DNA of 64,000 nucleotides from Amycolatopsis iheyensis (GCF_024703995.1 NZ_JAMXQV010000004.1:1-64000), one strand, 5' to 3'; numbered from the stretch's first letter, positions 42,013 through 50,005 are shown. Numbers and translations: made by a program. The notes: generated from the letters alone by a model not told the origin.

Positions 42013-42987
42013 TTGTCCGGCAGCACGTACCCGTCGTTCGCGCCTTCCGACGTCCGGCAGCTGGCCCGCGCGGGCCGGCTCGCCGGCTCGGCCGCGCACG
42101 CCCCGCCCGGCGACCTCGCCCGGTTGCGCGGCGCGGTCTACACCGTGGCCTGGCCCCTGGTGTTCGCGCGGATCACCAAGCCGCTGGAGCGCCGGCGTCA
42201 CCACCCGGACTGCGCGCGCGGGCTCGAATCGTTGCGACCGGACTGCCTGGACCGGTTCCACGACGACGTCGAGGCCGTCGTGGACCACGCGCTGCGGCGG
42301 GCGACCGGCCCGATCGAGAACTTCGACGGCTGGCTGGCGACCCGGCTGAGCCCGGCGACGGTCGACGCGCACCGGCGGCGGCGCGGCGAAATCGGGGCCC
42401 TGCAACGGCCCCGGCTCCCGGGCTGGCTGGCCGAGGCCCTCGGCGGCGACCCGTGGCTCGGCGAGCTCGCGCTGCAGGTGCTGATCTGGGCGGGCGTGCC
42501 GGCGACCGCGGGCGGCGAGCTGTGGCCGTTGGCGGGCTGGGCCGAGCGGCGCGCGGAGGTCACCGGGGAGCCGGCCGGCCGCGACACGCTCGACCGCGAG
42601 GTCCGGCAGGTGCTCGCCGCGATGCGGACGCGGCCGAAGTGGTACGCCGAGCACGTCGAACGCCCGCTCGGGCACAAGCGGGCGCCGGTCGCGCCGATGC
42701 CCGCGGACGGCCCGGCCGAGCTGACGGCGCTGCAGCTGGTCGCGCCGGAAGAGGCCGACGACGACCGCCTCACCAGACTGGCCGAGCAAGCCCTGACGGC
42801 GATCGAAGCCCGTCTGGACCGCGGCCACGACCCGGCGGCGGCGGTCACGGCGGTGGTCCGCTGCGTGTTCGGCACCGGCTCGCCGCACCACGGATCAACC
42901 CTGGACGACTGGCTGGCCACGGCCCTCGCCGACGAGTCCCGGCTCGAGGAGATCGTGGCGACGGTCCTGGCCGTCCTGGACCGCTGA
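42013..42987 (+). CDS. Uncharacterised helical protein with a sigma-region-2-like segment
   Basis: About 324 residues from a TTG at 42013, which has a strong GGGGAGGAACG site in front; no ATG or GTG gives as good a start. The N-terminal ~130 residues are helical, and PIENFDGWLATRLSPATVDA with HRRRRGEIGAL resembles the end of sigma region 2 (compare FRGWLYRIARNRAID). The C-terminal part has no obvious region 4. The family is not recognised; a degenerate sigma-like protein is one possibility. Confidence 0.6.
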   Translation: MSGSTYPSFAPSDVRQLARAGRLAGSAAHAPPGDLARLRGAVYTVAWPLVFARITKPLERRRHHPDCARGLESLRPDCLDRFHDDVEAVVDHALRRATGPIENFDGWLATRLSPATVDAHRRRRGEIGALQRPRLPGWLAEALGGDPWLGELALQVLIWAGVPATAGGELWPLAGWAERRAEVTGEPAGRDTLDREVRQVLAAMRTRPKWYAEHVERPLGHKRAPVAPMPADGPAELTALQLVAPEEADDDRLTRLAEQALTAIEARLDRGHDPAAAVTAVVRCVFGTGSPHHGSTLDDWLATALADESRLEEIVATVLAVLDR

Positions 42988-43119
42988 GCACCGCGCTTCG
43001 AGCACCCGGAGCGGCAGCCCGGCCGGCCAGCCGGCGGCCCGCGCGCGCCGTTCGGCTGCAGCAAGCTCGGCGAGCAGCACCGCGCGGACGGCGGTGCGGG
43101 TGGTTTCGGGGAGCGTCAC
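42895..43119 (-). CDS. Small hypothetical protein (74 residues)
   Basis: GTG at 43117-43119 has a near-ideal AAGGAGG site six bases upstream, giving VTLPETTRTAVRAVLLAELA and then a basic helical stretch. The last 93 bp run antisense into the convergent gene ending at 42987, so the C-terminal third may just be frame constraint. It follows the gene at 43203-43766 on the same strand. Unknown function. Confidence 0.4.
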   Translation of the reverse strand: MTLPETTRTAVRAVLLAELAAAERRARAAGWPAGLPLRVLEARCSAVQDGQDRRHDLLEPGLVGEGRGQPVVQG

Positions 43120-43202
43120 GCCGGCCTCCTTGCGCCCGGTGCGGGGTAGCCGGGCCCAGCGGTCCCTGACGGACGGCGGTCTTGCCGGGCACTGACGCGG
43201 CT

Positions 43203-43766
43203 TCAGTGCCACCAAGGAGGCGGCGGCACCGGGAGCATCAGCGGGCGGCCGCTGTACCGGCCCGTCCAGCAGTCGGCCAGCCAGCTGGTCAGCGCCACCG
43301 GGCCGAGGAGGCTGTCCTCCCACACCGGCGTCAGCTCGCCCGCCCGGCGGAGGACCTCCTCCGCCGTCGCGCAGAACGCGATGATCGCGGCCACCGCCGC
43401 GTCCGCGCGTTCGGTCGGCCAGGCGACGGCGGCGCCCGGGAGCCGGGCCGGGATGGCCAGGCCGGTGGCGACGGTGCAGTTGCGGGACAACAGCACGGCC
43501 AGGTCGAATTCGACTGCCTCGGCGTGGCGCTGCCGGGCTCGCCAGCGGGGCGAGGCTTCGGCGGCGTGGAGTCCGGCCAGCCGGGCGGCGACCAGCCCGT
43601 CCCAGACCGTCAAGAGCACTGCTCGCGTGTCGGCGGGGTGCGCGGCGGCGAGCTCGTGGGTGACGGCGCTGAGCCAGGCACACGGGTCCTTGACTTGACG
43701 ATCAGCGGCGACGGTCACGGCAGCCAGTCTCGCACCGGAAACCTCGGCAAGCAGCAAGATGATCAT
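43203..43766 (-). CDS. Hypothetical protein
   Basis: About 187 residues, helical and Ala-rich, with HAEAVEFDLAVLLSRNCTVA, ADAAVAAIIAFCATAEEVLR and GPVALTSWLADCWTGRYSGR. No motif recognised. A GTG about 45 bp downstream (VTVAADRQVKDPC) is an equally good start. On the same strand as the 74-residue gene that follows. Confidence 0.5.
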   Translation of the reverse strand: MIILLLAEVSGARLAAVTVAADRQVKDPCAWLSAVTHELAAAHPADTRAVLLTVWDGLVAARLAGLHAAEASPRWRARQRHAEAVEFDLAVLLSRNCTVATGLAIPARLPGAAVAWPTERADAAVAAIIAFCATAEEVLRRAGELTPVWEDSLLGPVALTSWLADCWTGRYSGRPLMLPVPPPPWWH

Positions 43767-43926
43767 GGTTCGCGGCAGGACCACCCGGTCGGTGGCGAAC
43801 CGTTGAGCGGCGTCGTCCTTCCTTCGGGCACTGCGGGTGACCGAACCGTGACAACTGTGTCATCATGTCGGCGCTCAGTGCCGAGCGCGCCCCCTCGTTT
43901 TTCCTTCTCCGAAAGGCCGACACCGA

Positions 43927-44208
43927 GTGATCAAGATCAGCAAGAACCGTGCGGGCACCCAGCGCGTCACCTTCAGCCTCCCCGTCGGCGCGCCCCCGGG
44001 ACGGGTCAGCGTCGTCGGGTCGTTCAACGACTGGACGCCCGGCCGCCACCACCTGACCCCGCGGTCCAACGGCCGCCGCTCGGCCTCGGTGGAGGTGGAT
44101 CCGGGCACGGTGCTCCAGTTCCGCTACCTCGGCGAGGACGGTTACTGGTTCGACGACCCCGACCTGGCCGACCGCGTCGACGGCAACTGCGTCTGCACGA
44201 CGAACTGA
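43927..44208 (+). CDS. Single-domain isoamylase-N/CBM48-like protein
   Basis: A 93-residue protein that is just one early-set Ig-like domain of the AMPK-beta/CBM48 type: QRVTFSLPVGAPPGRVSVVG with SFNDWTPGRHHLTPRSNGRR, then VLQFRYLGEDGYWFDDPDLA. The FNDW carbohydrate-binding motif is kept. Actinomycetes often carry such stand-alone domains, which I take to bind glucans such as glycogen or trehalose polymers. GTG start behind GAAAGG. Confidence 0.85.
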   Translation: MIKISKNRAGTQRVTFSLPVGAPPGRVSVVGSFNDWTPGRHHLTPRSNGRRSASVEVDPGTVLQFRYLGEDGYWFDDPDLADRVDGNCVCTTN

Positions 44209-44212
44209 GCGC

Positions 44213-44905
44213 TCAGCCCCGGCGCCGCCGCTTCGGCCCGCCGGCGCCCCGGCGAGCGGGCTGCGCAACCGGCTTGCGCTCAGGACGCTTCTTCTTCTCC
44301 ACCACAGGCTGCGGACGGCCGCGCGTGCTGTTGACCGTGCGGCCGCGCACGATCCCGATGAACTGCTCCACCAGGTCCGTCGTCTCGTCCTCCAGCCAGG
44401 ACAACGCCACCGTCGACTGCGGTGCGTCCGTCACCGGGCGGTAGGTCAGGTCGCGGCGGTGGTGCAGGCGGGCCAGCGACTGCGGGACCACCAGTACGCC
44501 GACGCCCGCCGCCACCAGCTCCACCGCGTCCGCCGTCGTCTCGGGGCGGGATACCGCCGGGCGGCCCGGGCGGGTCTCCCACTCGATCGTGTCGTCGAGG
44601 GGGTTCAGCACGACCTCGTCGGCCAAGTCCACCGTGGACACTTCGTCCGCCGCCGCGATCAGGTGGTCCTTCGGGATCACCACCACCGTCGTCTCGGTGT
44701 AGAGCGGGATCGCGTGCAGGCCTTCGCGGTCGATCGGCGAGCGCAGCAGTGCCACGTCCGCGCCGCGCTCGCGGATCAGCGTCGTGGCTTCCGCCGCGGG
44801 CACGGCCACGAGGGTCAGCGGGACCTCGGGCTCCCGCTCGCCCCAGGTCCGCACCCACTTGGCGGGCGTCGCCCCGGGGACGTACGCGAGCCGGAAAGAG
44901 GTCAC
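44213..44905 (-). CDS. LysR substrate-binding-domain protein without HTH
   Basis: A 230-residue protein that begins directly with the effector domain (FRLAYVPGATPAKWVRTWGE), with ADVALLRSPIDREGLHAIPL and TTADAVELVAAGVGVLVVPQ as in LysR ligand domains, and ends in a Lys/Arg-rich tail (EKKKRPERKP...PKRRRRG) that could bind nucleic acid in place of the missing HTH. It is divergent from a DUF5997 gene, a pairing I recall as conserved in actinobacteria. Confidence 0.85.
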   Translation of the reverse strand: MTSFRLAYVPGATPAKWVRTWGEREPEVPLTLVAVPAAEATTLIRERGADVALLRSPIDREGLHAIPLYTETTVVVIPKDHLIAAADEVSTVDLADEVVLNPLDDTIEWETRPGRPAVSRPETTADAVELVAAGVGVLVVPQSLARLHHRRDLTYRPVTDAPQSTVALSWLEDETTDLVEQFIGIVRGRTVNSTRGRPQPVVEKKKRPERKPVAQPARRGAGGPKRRRRG

Positions 44906-44947
44906 CGGGTCAGGTTACCGGGCGTGACGCTGGCTACCCTGGACGGC

Positions 44948-45319
44948 ATGACGTCGCACAAGACCGCCCAGACGATGAAGCCGGCGACGGCGGCGAAGAA
45001 GCTGGGCGTGTACCTCGAAGCCACGCCCGCCCGGTTCCAGGACGGCGTCGTCTCGCGCGACGAGCTGAACGCGCTGCAGACCGACCCGCCCGAGTGGCTG
45101 CGCGAGCTGCGCCGCACCGGCCCGCACCCGCGGCAGGTCGTCGCGGCGAAGCTGGGCGTCTCGATCGGCGGCCTCGCCCGCGGCGGCATCACCGACCCGC
45201 TCACCACCGACGAGATCGACGCGCTGAAGGCGGCGAACCCCGACTGGCTGGTGCGCGAACGCGCCACCCAGGCCGAGGTGCGCAAGGAAACCCTCCGGGT
45301 CAAGGAGAAGGACCGCTGA
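44948..45319 (+). CDS. DUF5997 family protein
   Basis: A 123-residue protein: TMKPATAAKKLGVYLEATPA with RFQDGVVSRDELNALQTDPP, WLRELRRTGPHPRQVVAAKL and IGGLARGGITDPLTTDEIDA. The helical LGVSIGGLARGG stretch resembles a DNA-binding segment. ATG start. Its stop overlaps the CTG proposed as kynU start; AAGGAG inside its last codons would serve kynU. Confidence 0.85.
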   Translation: MTSHKTAQTMKPATAAKKLGVYLEATPARFQDGVVSRDELNALQTDPPEWLRELRRTGPHPRQVVAAKLGVSIGGLARGGITDPLTTDEIDALKAANPDWLVRERATQAEVRKETLRVKEKDR

Positions 45320-46521
45320 CCACGCTCGAAGAGGCCGCGCGCCTCGACGCCGAAGACGAGCTCGCCGCCTTCGCCGACCGGTTCGTCCCGATCACCGATC
45401 CCGGTGTCGTCGCCTACCTCGACGGCAACTCGCTGGGCCGTCCCCTGCTCTCCACCGGACAGCGGCTGCAGGAGCTCGTCACCCACGAGTGGGGCGCGCG
45501 GCTGATCCGGTCGTGGGACGAGGGCTGGCTCGAGCTGCCCGGACGGATCGGGGACGAGCTCGGCCGCGTCGCGCTCGGCGCCGCCCCCGGCCAGACGATC
45601 GTCGCCGACTCGACGTCGGTGTGCCTGTACAAGACGCTGCGGGCGGCCGTCGCGCTCCGGCCGGGCCGCGACGAGCTCGTCATCGACACCGGCAACTTCC
45701 CCACCGACCGGTTCCTCGCCGAAAGCGTCGCCGCCGAAGCCGGCCACACGGTCCGCTGGATCGACGCCGACGACGTCCGCGCCGAGGACGTCGCGGCGGT
45801 CACCGGGCCGCGCACCGCGGCGGTCGTGCTGTCCCATGTGGACTACCGCTCGGCGGCGATCGCCGACCTGGCCGGCATCACGCGGCTGGTGCACGACCGC
45901 GGCGCGCTCACCGTGTGGGACCTCTGCCACAGCGCGGGTTCGATCCCGGTCGAGCTGGACGCGGCGGGTGCCGACTTCGCCGTCGGCTGCACCTACAAGT
46001 TCCTCAACGCCGGGCCGGGCGCGCCCGCGTTCCTCTACGTCAACGCTCGCCACCACGAGGAGTTCGCCCAGCCGATCACCGGCTGGATGGGCGCGGCGGA
46101 CACGTTCGGCATGGCCGCGCGGTACGTCCCGGCGCCCGGCATCCGCCGCGCGCTCTCGGGCACGCCGCCGGTGCTCGGCATGGTGGGCGTCCAGGAGGGC
46201 GTCGCGCTGCTGGCCGAAGCCGGGATCGAGCGGGTGCGCGCGAAGGCCGTCGCGCTGGGCCGGTGGGTGCTCGACCTCGCGGACGCCTGGCTGGTCCCGC
46301 TCGGCTTCACGGTGGCTTCGCCGCGCGAAGACGCCCGCCGCGGCGGGCACGTCACCGTGCGGCACCCGGACGCCGAGCGGCTTTCCCGCGTGCTGATCGA
46401 GCACGGCGTGCTGATCGACTTCCGCCGTCCCGACGGCATCCGCATCGGGTTGAGCCCGCTCACCACCGGGTTCACCGAGGTGCGGGCGGCCATGGCCCGG
46501 ATCCGGGAGCTCGCCGCGTGA
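45316..46521 (+). CDS. kynU: Kynureninase, probable CTG start
   Basis: About 401 residues; the PLP enzyme cleaves L-kynurenine to anthranilate and alanine. Motifs: VVAYLDGNSLGRPL near the start, ADSTSVCLYKTLRAAVALRP (phosphate loop), DTGNFPTDRF, LSHVDYRSAAI, WDLCHSAGSIPVEL with the pyridine Asp, and GCTYKFLNAGPGAPAF with Schiff-base Lys228. No ATG, GTG or TTG exists between the DUF5997 stop and the conserved core. CTG at 45316 forms a CTGA overlap with that stop and has AAGGAG nine bases upstream. Confidence 0.92.
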   Translation: MTTLEEAARLDAEDELAAFADRFVPITDPGVVAYLDGNSLGRPLLSTGQRLQELVTHEWGARLIRSWDEGWLELPGRIGDELGRVALGAAPGQTIVADSTSVCLYKTLRAAVALRPGRDELVIDTGNFPTDRFLAESVAAEAGHTVRWIDADDVRAEDVAAVTGPRTAAVVLSHVDYRSAAIADLAGITRLVHDRGALTVWDLCHSAGSIPVELDAAGADFAVGCTYKFLNAGPGAPAFLYVNARHHEEFAQPITGWMGAADTFGMAARYVPAPGIRRALSGTPPVLGMVGVQEGVALLAEAGIERVRAKAVALGRWVLDLADAWLVPLGFTVASPREDARRGGHVTVRHPDAERLSRVLIEHGVLIDFRRPDGIRIGLSPLTTGFTEVRAAMARIRELAA

Positions 46522-46525
46522 AGTG

Positions 46526-46566
46526 AATGACTCCTGCAGGTCGCCGGACGACCTGCAGGAGTCGTT
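46526..46566 (+). terminator. Strong hairpin after kynureninase
   Basis: An 18-bp stem with one mismatch: AATGACTCCTGCAGGTCG (46526-46543), 5-nt loop, CGACCTGCAGGAGTCGTT (46549-46566). It begins 4 bp after the kynU stop and precedes the MarR promoter. Confidence 0.8.
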
Positions 46567-46580
46567 CGCTTCGTCCCGGA

Positions 46581-46610
46581 TAGTAGCCATGTACTTAGTA
46601 GCCATGTACT
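46581..46610 (+). promoter_or_regulatory. Tandem 15-bp MarR-operator repeats
   Basis: TAGTAGCCATGTACT occurs twice, head to tail without spacer (46581-46595, 46596-46610). Each copy has a short AGTA...TACT dyad. The MarR ATG lies 9 bp downstream, so the sites overlap its promoter. Confidence 0.75.
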
Positions 46611-46619
46611 GTATCTGGC

Positions 46620-47057
46620 ATGAGCACTCCCGGGCACCTGGTCTGGCGACTCTCCATGAAGTGGCGAGTGGCGGTCGATCGCGCACTCGCGCCGATGGGG
46701 CTGACGCACGCCCAGTACGTCTTCCTGTCCTCGCTGTCCGGACTGGAACGCGCCGGGGCGAACCCGAGCCAGCGGGAGCTGGCCGACCACACCGGGCTGG
46801 AAGCGCTCTACGTCTCCAAGCTCGCGCGCGCCCTCGACGCCGACGGGCTCGTCGAGCGCACCCGCGACCCCGCCGACACCCGCACCATCCGGCTGAGGCT
46901 CACCGGAAAAGGGCGCGAGGTCGTCGAGCCGGCGATCGCGACCGTGGCCGGGCTGCTCGACCGGCTCCTGGCGCCCCTCGGCGGCCGCGGCGGCGAACGC
47001 ACGGCGGCACTGGCGCGCGAGCTCACCGTCCTCCTCGACACCCCACTCGAACCCTGA
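46620..47057 (+). CDS. MarR-family regulator
   Basis: A 145-residue winged-helix protein: PMGLTHAQYVFLSSLSGLER, PSQRELADHTGLEALYVSKL, ARALDADGLVERTRDPADTR and TIRLRLTGKGREVV, the classic MarR core. It starts just after two tandem repeats and is followed after 11 bp by a haloalkane dehalogenase gene; probably one transcript and an autoregulated operon. Confidence 0.92.
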   Translation: MSTPGHLVWRLSMKWRVAVDRALAPMGLTHAQYVFLSSLSGLERAGANPSQRELADHTGLEALYVSKLARALDADGLVERTRDPADTRTIRLRLTGKGREVVEPAIATVAGLLDRLLAPLGGRGGERTAALARELTVLLDTPLEP

Positions 47058-47068
47058 AGGGACAAGCC

Positions 47069-47896
47069 ATGGACCTCCACCACGAAGAATCCGGCACCGG
47101 CACCCCGATCGTCTTCCTGCACGGCAACCCCGGCTCGTCGCACGGCTGGCGCCACGTCCTCCCCCACGTCGGCGCCGGCCGGCTGCTCGCCCCCGACCTC
47201 ATCGGCATGGGCCGGTCCGCGAAGCCGGCCATCGACTACTCCTTCGCCGACCACGCGCGCTACCTCGACGCGTGGTTCGACGCGCTCGGCCTGGACGACG
47301 TGGTCCTGGTCGGCCACGACTGGGGTGGCGCACTCGCGTTCGACTGGGCCGCCCGCCACCACGGCCGCGTCCGCGGGCTGGCGTTCTTCGAGACGATCGT
47401 GAAGCCGCTGGCGTGGGAGGACCTGACCCCGCAGGCGGCCGAGCGCACGCGGAAGATCCGCACGCCAGGCGTCGGCGAGGAGATGGTGCTGGAGCACAAC
47501 CTGGCCGTGCGGCAGGCATTCACGGGCGGGGTGCGCACCCCGGTGGCGGACCTCGAGCCGTACCTGGCGCCGTTCCCGACCCCGGAGAGCCGCCGCCCGT
47601 TGCTGGCGTGGGCCCGCCAGCTGCCGGTCGGCGGCGAGCCGGCGGGGCTGCTCCCGCGCATCGAGGCCTACGACGCGTGGCTGAAGACGAGCACGGGGAT
47701 CCCGAAGCTGCTGATGACGTTCGAAGGCTCGCCGACGCTGCTCATCGGCAAGGAGATGGCGCGGTGGTGCGCGGACAACGTCGCGTCGCTCGAGATCGTG
47801 GCCTGCGGCGAAGCCGGGCACCACGCACAGGAGGACCGGCCGAAGGAGATCGCCGCCGAGATCGCGGCGTGGCTGGACCGCACCGGGCTGCGCTGA
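47069..47896 (+). CDS. Haloalkane dehalogenase-like alpha/beta hydrolase
   Basis: A 275-residue hydrolase with the HLD-II pattern of DhaA/LinB: FLHGNPGSSHGWRHVLPHV (halide-stabilising Asn20), CAP-adjacent APDLIGMGRSAKP and DYSFADHARYLDAWF, nucleophile Asp84 with Trp85 in VGHDWGGALAFDWA, acid Glu108 in AFFETIVKP, and catalytic His251 in AGHHAQEDRP. All five signature positions are present, so true dehalogenase activity is likely. Close to an alkane hydroxylase operon. Its 3' end is partly duplicated at 48000-48038. Confidence 0.88.
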   Translation: MDLHHEESGTGTPIVFLHGNPGSSHGWRHVLPHVGAGRLLAPDLIGMGRSAKPAIDYSFADHARYLDAWFDALGLDDVVLVGHDWGGALAFDWAARHHGRVRGLAFFETIVKPLAWEDLTPQAAERTRKIRTPGVGEEMVLEHNLAVRQAFTGGVRTPVADLEPYLAPFPTPESRRPLLAWARQLPVGGEPAGLLPRIEAYDAWLKTSTGIPKLLMTFEGSPTLLIGKEMARWCADNVASLEIVACGEAGHHAQEDRPKEIAAEIAAWLDRTGLR

Positions 47897-48038
47897 CCCT
47901 GCCCGCCGAAATCGATGACTGCCGCGCCCGGTTCCCCGACACCCAAGCCCTGGCCGCAGCCGTCGGCGTCGCGCCCTCGACCCGCCAACGCAGCTGCCGG
48001 AGATCGCGGCCTGGACCGGACCGGGCTGCGCTGAACCT
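47897..48038 (+). pseudogene. Gene remnant with duplicated 3' end of the dehalogenase
   Basis: The last ~43 bp of the dehalogenase gene (47858-47900) recur at 48000-48038 with one 4-bp deletion and a few substitutions. The ~100 bp between them read EIDDCRARFPDTQALAAAVG with VAPSTRQR, resembling the C-terminal domain of IS110-type transposases. It may be the scar of a transposon visit. Too short for certainty. Confidence 0.4.
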
Positions 48039-48664
48039 CAGGCGTGCCGCAACGGCGGCGCCACGTCCACCCCGAGCACCCGCGCCGCGACCCACGCCAG
48101 GGCGTCCGCCGTGCGGGCCGGGGTGTCCGAGGGCTGCATCACGTGGCTGAGGACCGTGCGGACGACCAGGTCGATCACCACCGCGATCTGCGCTTCGGTG
48201 AGCGCCGGGCGGTACGCCTCGACGCGCGCCACCAGCATCGTCTTCGCCTGCGTGAGCAGCGTGCCCGCCTGCGTCGTCAGCAGTGGGAGGAGCTCCGGCG
48301 CCGTGCCGTGCGTCGCCGAGGCGATGGCGCGCAGCAGCGTGTTGTCGTCGGCCAGTTCGAGGACCGAGCGGACCGCCTCGTACATCGCCTCCACCAGGTC
48401 GTCCTCGTGGCGGTCGAACGCCGCGCCGACCACCGACAGGAACCGGTCGAGCTCGTGCGCGACCATCGCCTCGGCCAGCGCGTTCTTGGAGCCGATCTCG
48501 TTGTACACCGTCTGGCGGCTGACCCCGACCAGCTCGGCCAGCCGGGCCATCGTGACCGCCGACCAGCCCGATCGCGCGGTCAGCTCGATCGCCGCGGTGA
48601 TGATCGGCCGCCGGTGCTGGCCACCCTCGGACGTCGCCGGAAGTGCCGCGCTCATGGTCGGCAT
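48038..48664 (-). CDS. TetR-family regulator of the alkane operon
   Basis: A 208-residue TetR protein: VTMARLAELVGVSRQTVYNE with IGSKNALAEAMVAHE as HTH (residues ~37-70). It is the last gene of the minus-strand alkB operon, starting 1 bp after the reductase stop, like alkX/alkU regulators in other actinobacteria. It probably represses the operon from the dyad near 51460. Confidence 0.88.
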   Translation of the reverse strand: MPTMSAALPATSEGGQHRRPIITAAIELTARSGWSAVTMARLAELVGVSRQTVYNEIGSKNALAEAMVAHELDRFLSVVGAAFDRHEDDLVEAMYEAVRSVLELADDNTLLRAIASATHGTAPELLPLLTTQAGTLLTQAKTMLVARVEAYRPALTEAQIAVVIDLVVRTVLSHVMQPSDTPARTADALAWVAARVLGVDVAPPLRHA

Positions 48665-48665
48665 T

Positions 48666-49820
48666 CTAGGCCGCGCCCGCGACGGCCAGCGCTTCGGACC
48701 ACGGCGCCCGCGCGGCGATCCGCCTGCGGTGCTTCATGATCTCCCGCGGCCGGTCGATCGTCAGCGCGCCGACCACCCGGTCGCCGCGCCGGTAGAGCGT
48801 CGCGCCGCCGGTGCGCACCACCTCGTCCGCCTCCGGGGTGCCGACGAACTGGATCCGGTGGCCGTACCAGTCGGACCAGAAGTACGGCACGGCGCCGAGC
48901 GGGCGGGCCGATGCCGGGTCGAGCGCGTGCCGCGCGGCGGCGCCGCCCTGCTCGGCCGCGTTCGTCCAGTGCTCGAGCCGCATGCTCATGCCGTCGAAGA
49001 GCGGGTTCGGCACGTACGCGACGTCGCCCGCCGCGTAGACGCCCGGTGGCCCGGCCGACAACGTCTCGTCGCAGACGATCCCGCCGTCGCGCTCGTGCAG
49101 CGTCAGCCCGCTGCCCTCGAGCCAGCCGGTGGCCGGGACCGCGCCGATGCCGGCCACCACGAGGTCCGCCGGCAGGACTTCGCCACCCGCCAGTGCCACG
49201 CCTTCGGCGGACACGCCGGTGACTTCGGCGCCGAGCCGCAGCTCGGTACCGGCCGCGTGGTGCAGCGCGGTGAGCTCCGCCCCGGCCGCCGCGCCGACCG
49301 CGCGGTGCAGCGGCGTGGCCGACGCCTCCACGATCGTCACCGGCAGGCCCCGTTTCCGTGCCGCCGAAGCGACTTCCGAGCCGATGAACCCGGCGCCGAC
49401 CACGACCGTCCGCGCGCCGGCGTCCAGCGCGGCACGCACCGCGACGGCGTCTTCGGCCGTCCGCAGCGTGCGGGCGCCCGGCAGGCGCCGGGCCGTGGCG
49501 CCGGTGGCGATCACGAGGGCGTCGTACCGCATCGCCGCCCCCGCGACGGTCACCTCGCGCACGTCGGTGTCGAGGTGTTCGGCCGGGGCGCCGAGCATCA
49601 GCTCGACACCGAGTTCGTCCCGCAGCACGGTTTCCGCGTGGAACGGCGGCACCTCGCCCGGGCCGCCGGGGTCGAGGAACGCCTTCGACAGCGGCGGCCG
49701 GTCGTAGGGCAGGCGGGCTTCGGCGCCGACGAGCACGATCCGGCCCCGGTACCCGGTGCGGCGGGCGGCTTCCACGGCACGCAGTCCCGCCAGTGACGCG
49801 CCGACGACCACGAGCGTCAT
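48666..49820 (-). CDS. FAD-dependent rubredoxin/ferredoxin reductase
   Basis: A 384-residue oxidoreductase: FAD motif VVVGASLAGLRAVEAARRTG, RLPYDRPPLSKAFL, second dinucleotide motif VVVGAGFIGSEVASAARKRG, and FAD-binding GVYAAGDVAYVPNPLFD, then EHWTNAAEQGGAAARHAL. It would pass NADH electrons to the rubredoxin domain or ferredoxin of the alkane hydroxylase. ATG overlaps the ferredoxin stop (ATGA). Confidence 0.92.
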   Translation of the reverse strand: MTLVVVGASLAGLRAVEAARRTGYRGRIVLVGAEARLPYDRPPLSKAFLDPGGPGEVPPFHAETVLRDELGVELMLGAPAEHLDTDVREVTVAGAAMRYDALVIATGATARRLPGARTLRTAEDAVAVRAALDAGARTVVVGAGFIGSEVASAARKRGLPVTIVEASATPLHRAVGAAAGAELTALHHAAGTELRLGAEVTGVSAEGVALAGGEVLPADLVVAGIGAVPATGWLEGSGLTLHERDGGIVCDETLSAGPPGVYAAGDVAYVPNPLFDGMSMRLEHWTNAAEQGGAAARHALDPASARPLGAVPYFWSDWYGHRIQFVGTPEADEVVRTGGATLYRRGDRVVGALTIDRPREIMKHRRRIAARAPWSEALAVAGAA

Positions 49821-50005
49821 GACAGCTTCAACGCCAGCACGGGACAGGAGTCGACGGCCGCGGCGACGTCCTGGCGGTGCTCCTCGCCGGGCCGCTCGTC
49901 GAGCACCACGACGGTGCCGTCTTCGCCCACCTCGAAGAAGTCGGGCGCCATCGCCTCGCACATGCCGAGGCCGTCGCACTTCCCGCGGTCCGCTTCGATC
50001 CGCAT
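49817..50005 (-). CDS. [3Fe-4S]-type ferredoxin
   Basis: A 62-residue ferredoxin with three cysteines, Cys10, Cys16 and Cys54, in KCDGLGMCEAMAPDFFEV and DSCPVLAL. The spacing (C-x5-C ... CP) fits the single-cluster [3Fe-4S] ferredoxins that usually serve cytochromes P450. Its ATG shares a base with the alkB stop (TGATG). Having both this and a fused rubredoxin in one operon gives two possible electron carriers. Confidence 0.9.
   Translation of the reverse strand: MRIEADRGKCDGLGMCEAMAPDFFEVGEDGTVVVLDERPGEEHRQDVAAAVDSCPVLALKLS

Noticed and set aside
47069..47896. Generic epoxide hydrolase
   Set aside because: Asn20, Trp85 next to the nucleophile Asp84, and Glu108 match haloalkane dehalogenases; the ring-opening tyrosines of epoxide hydrolases are not evident.
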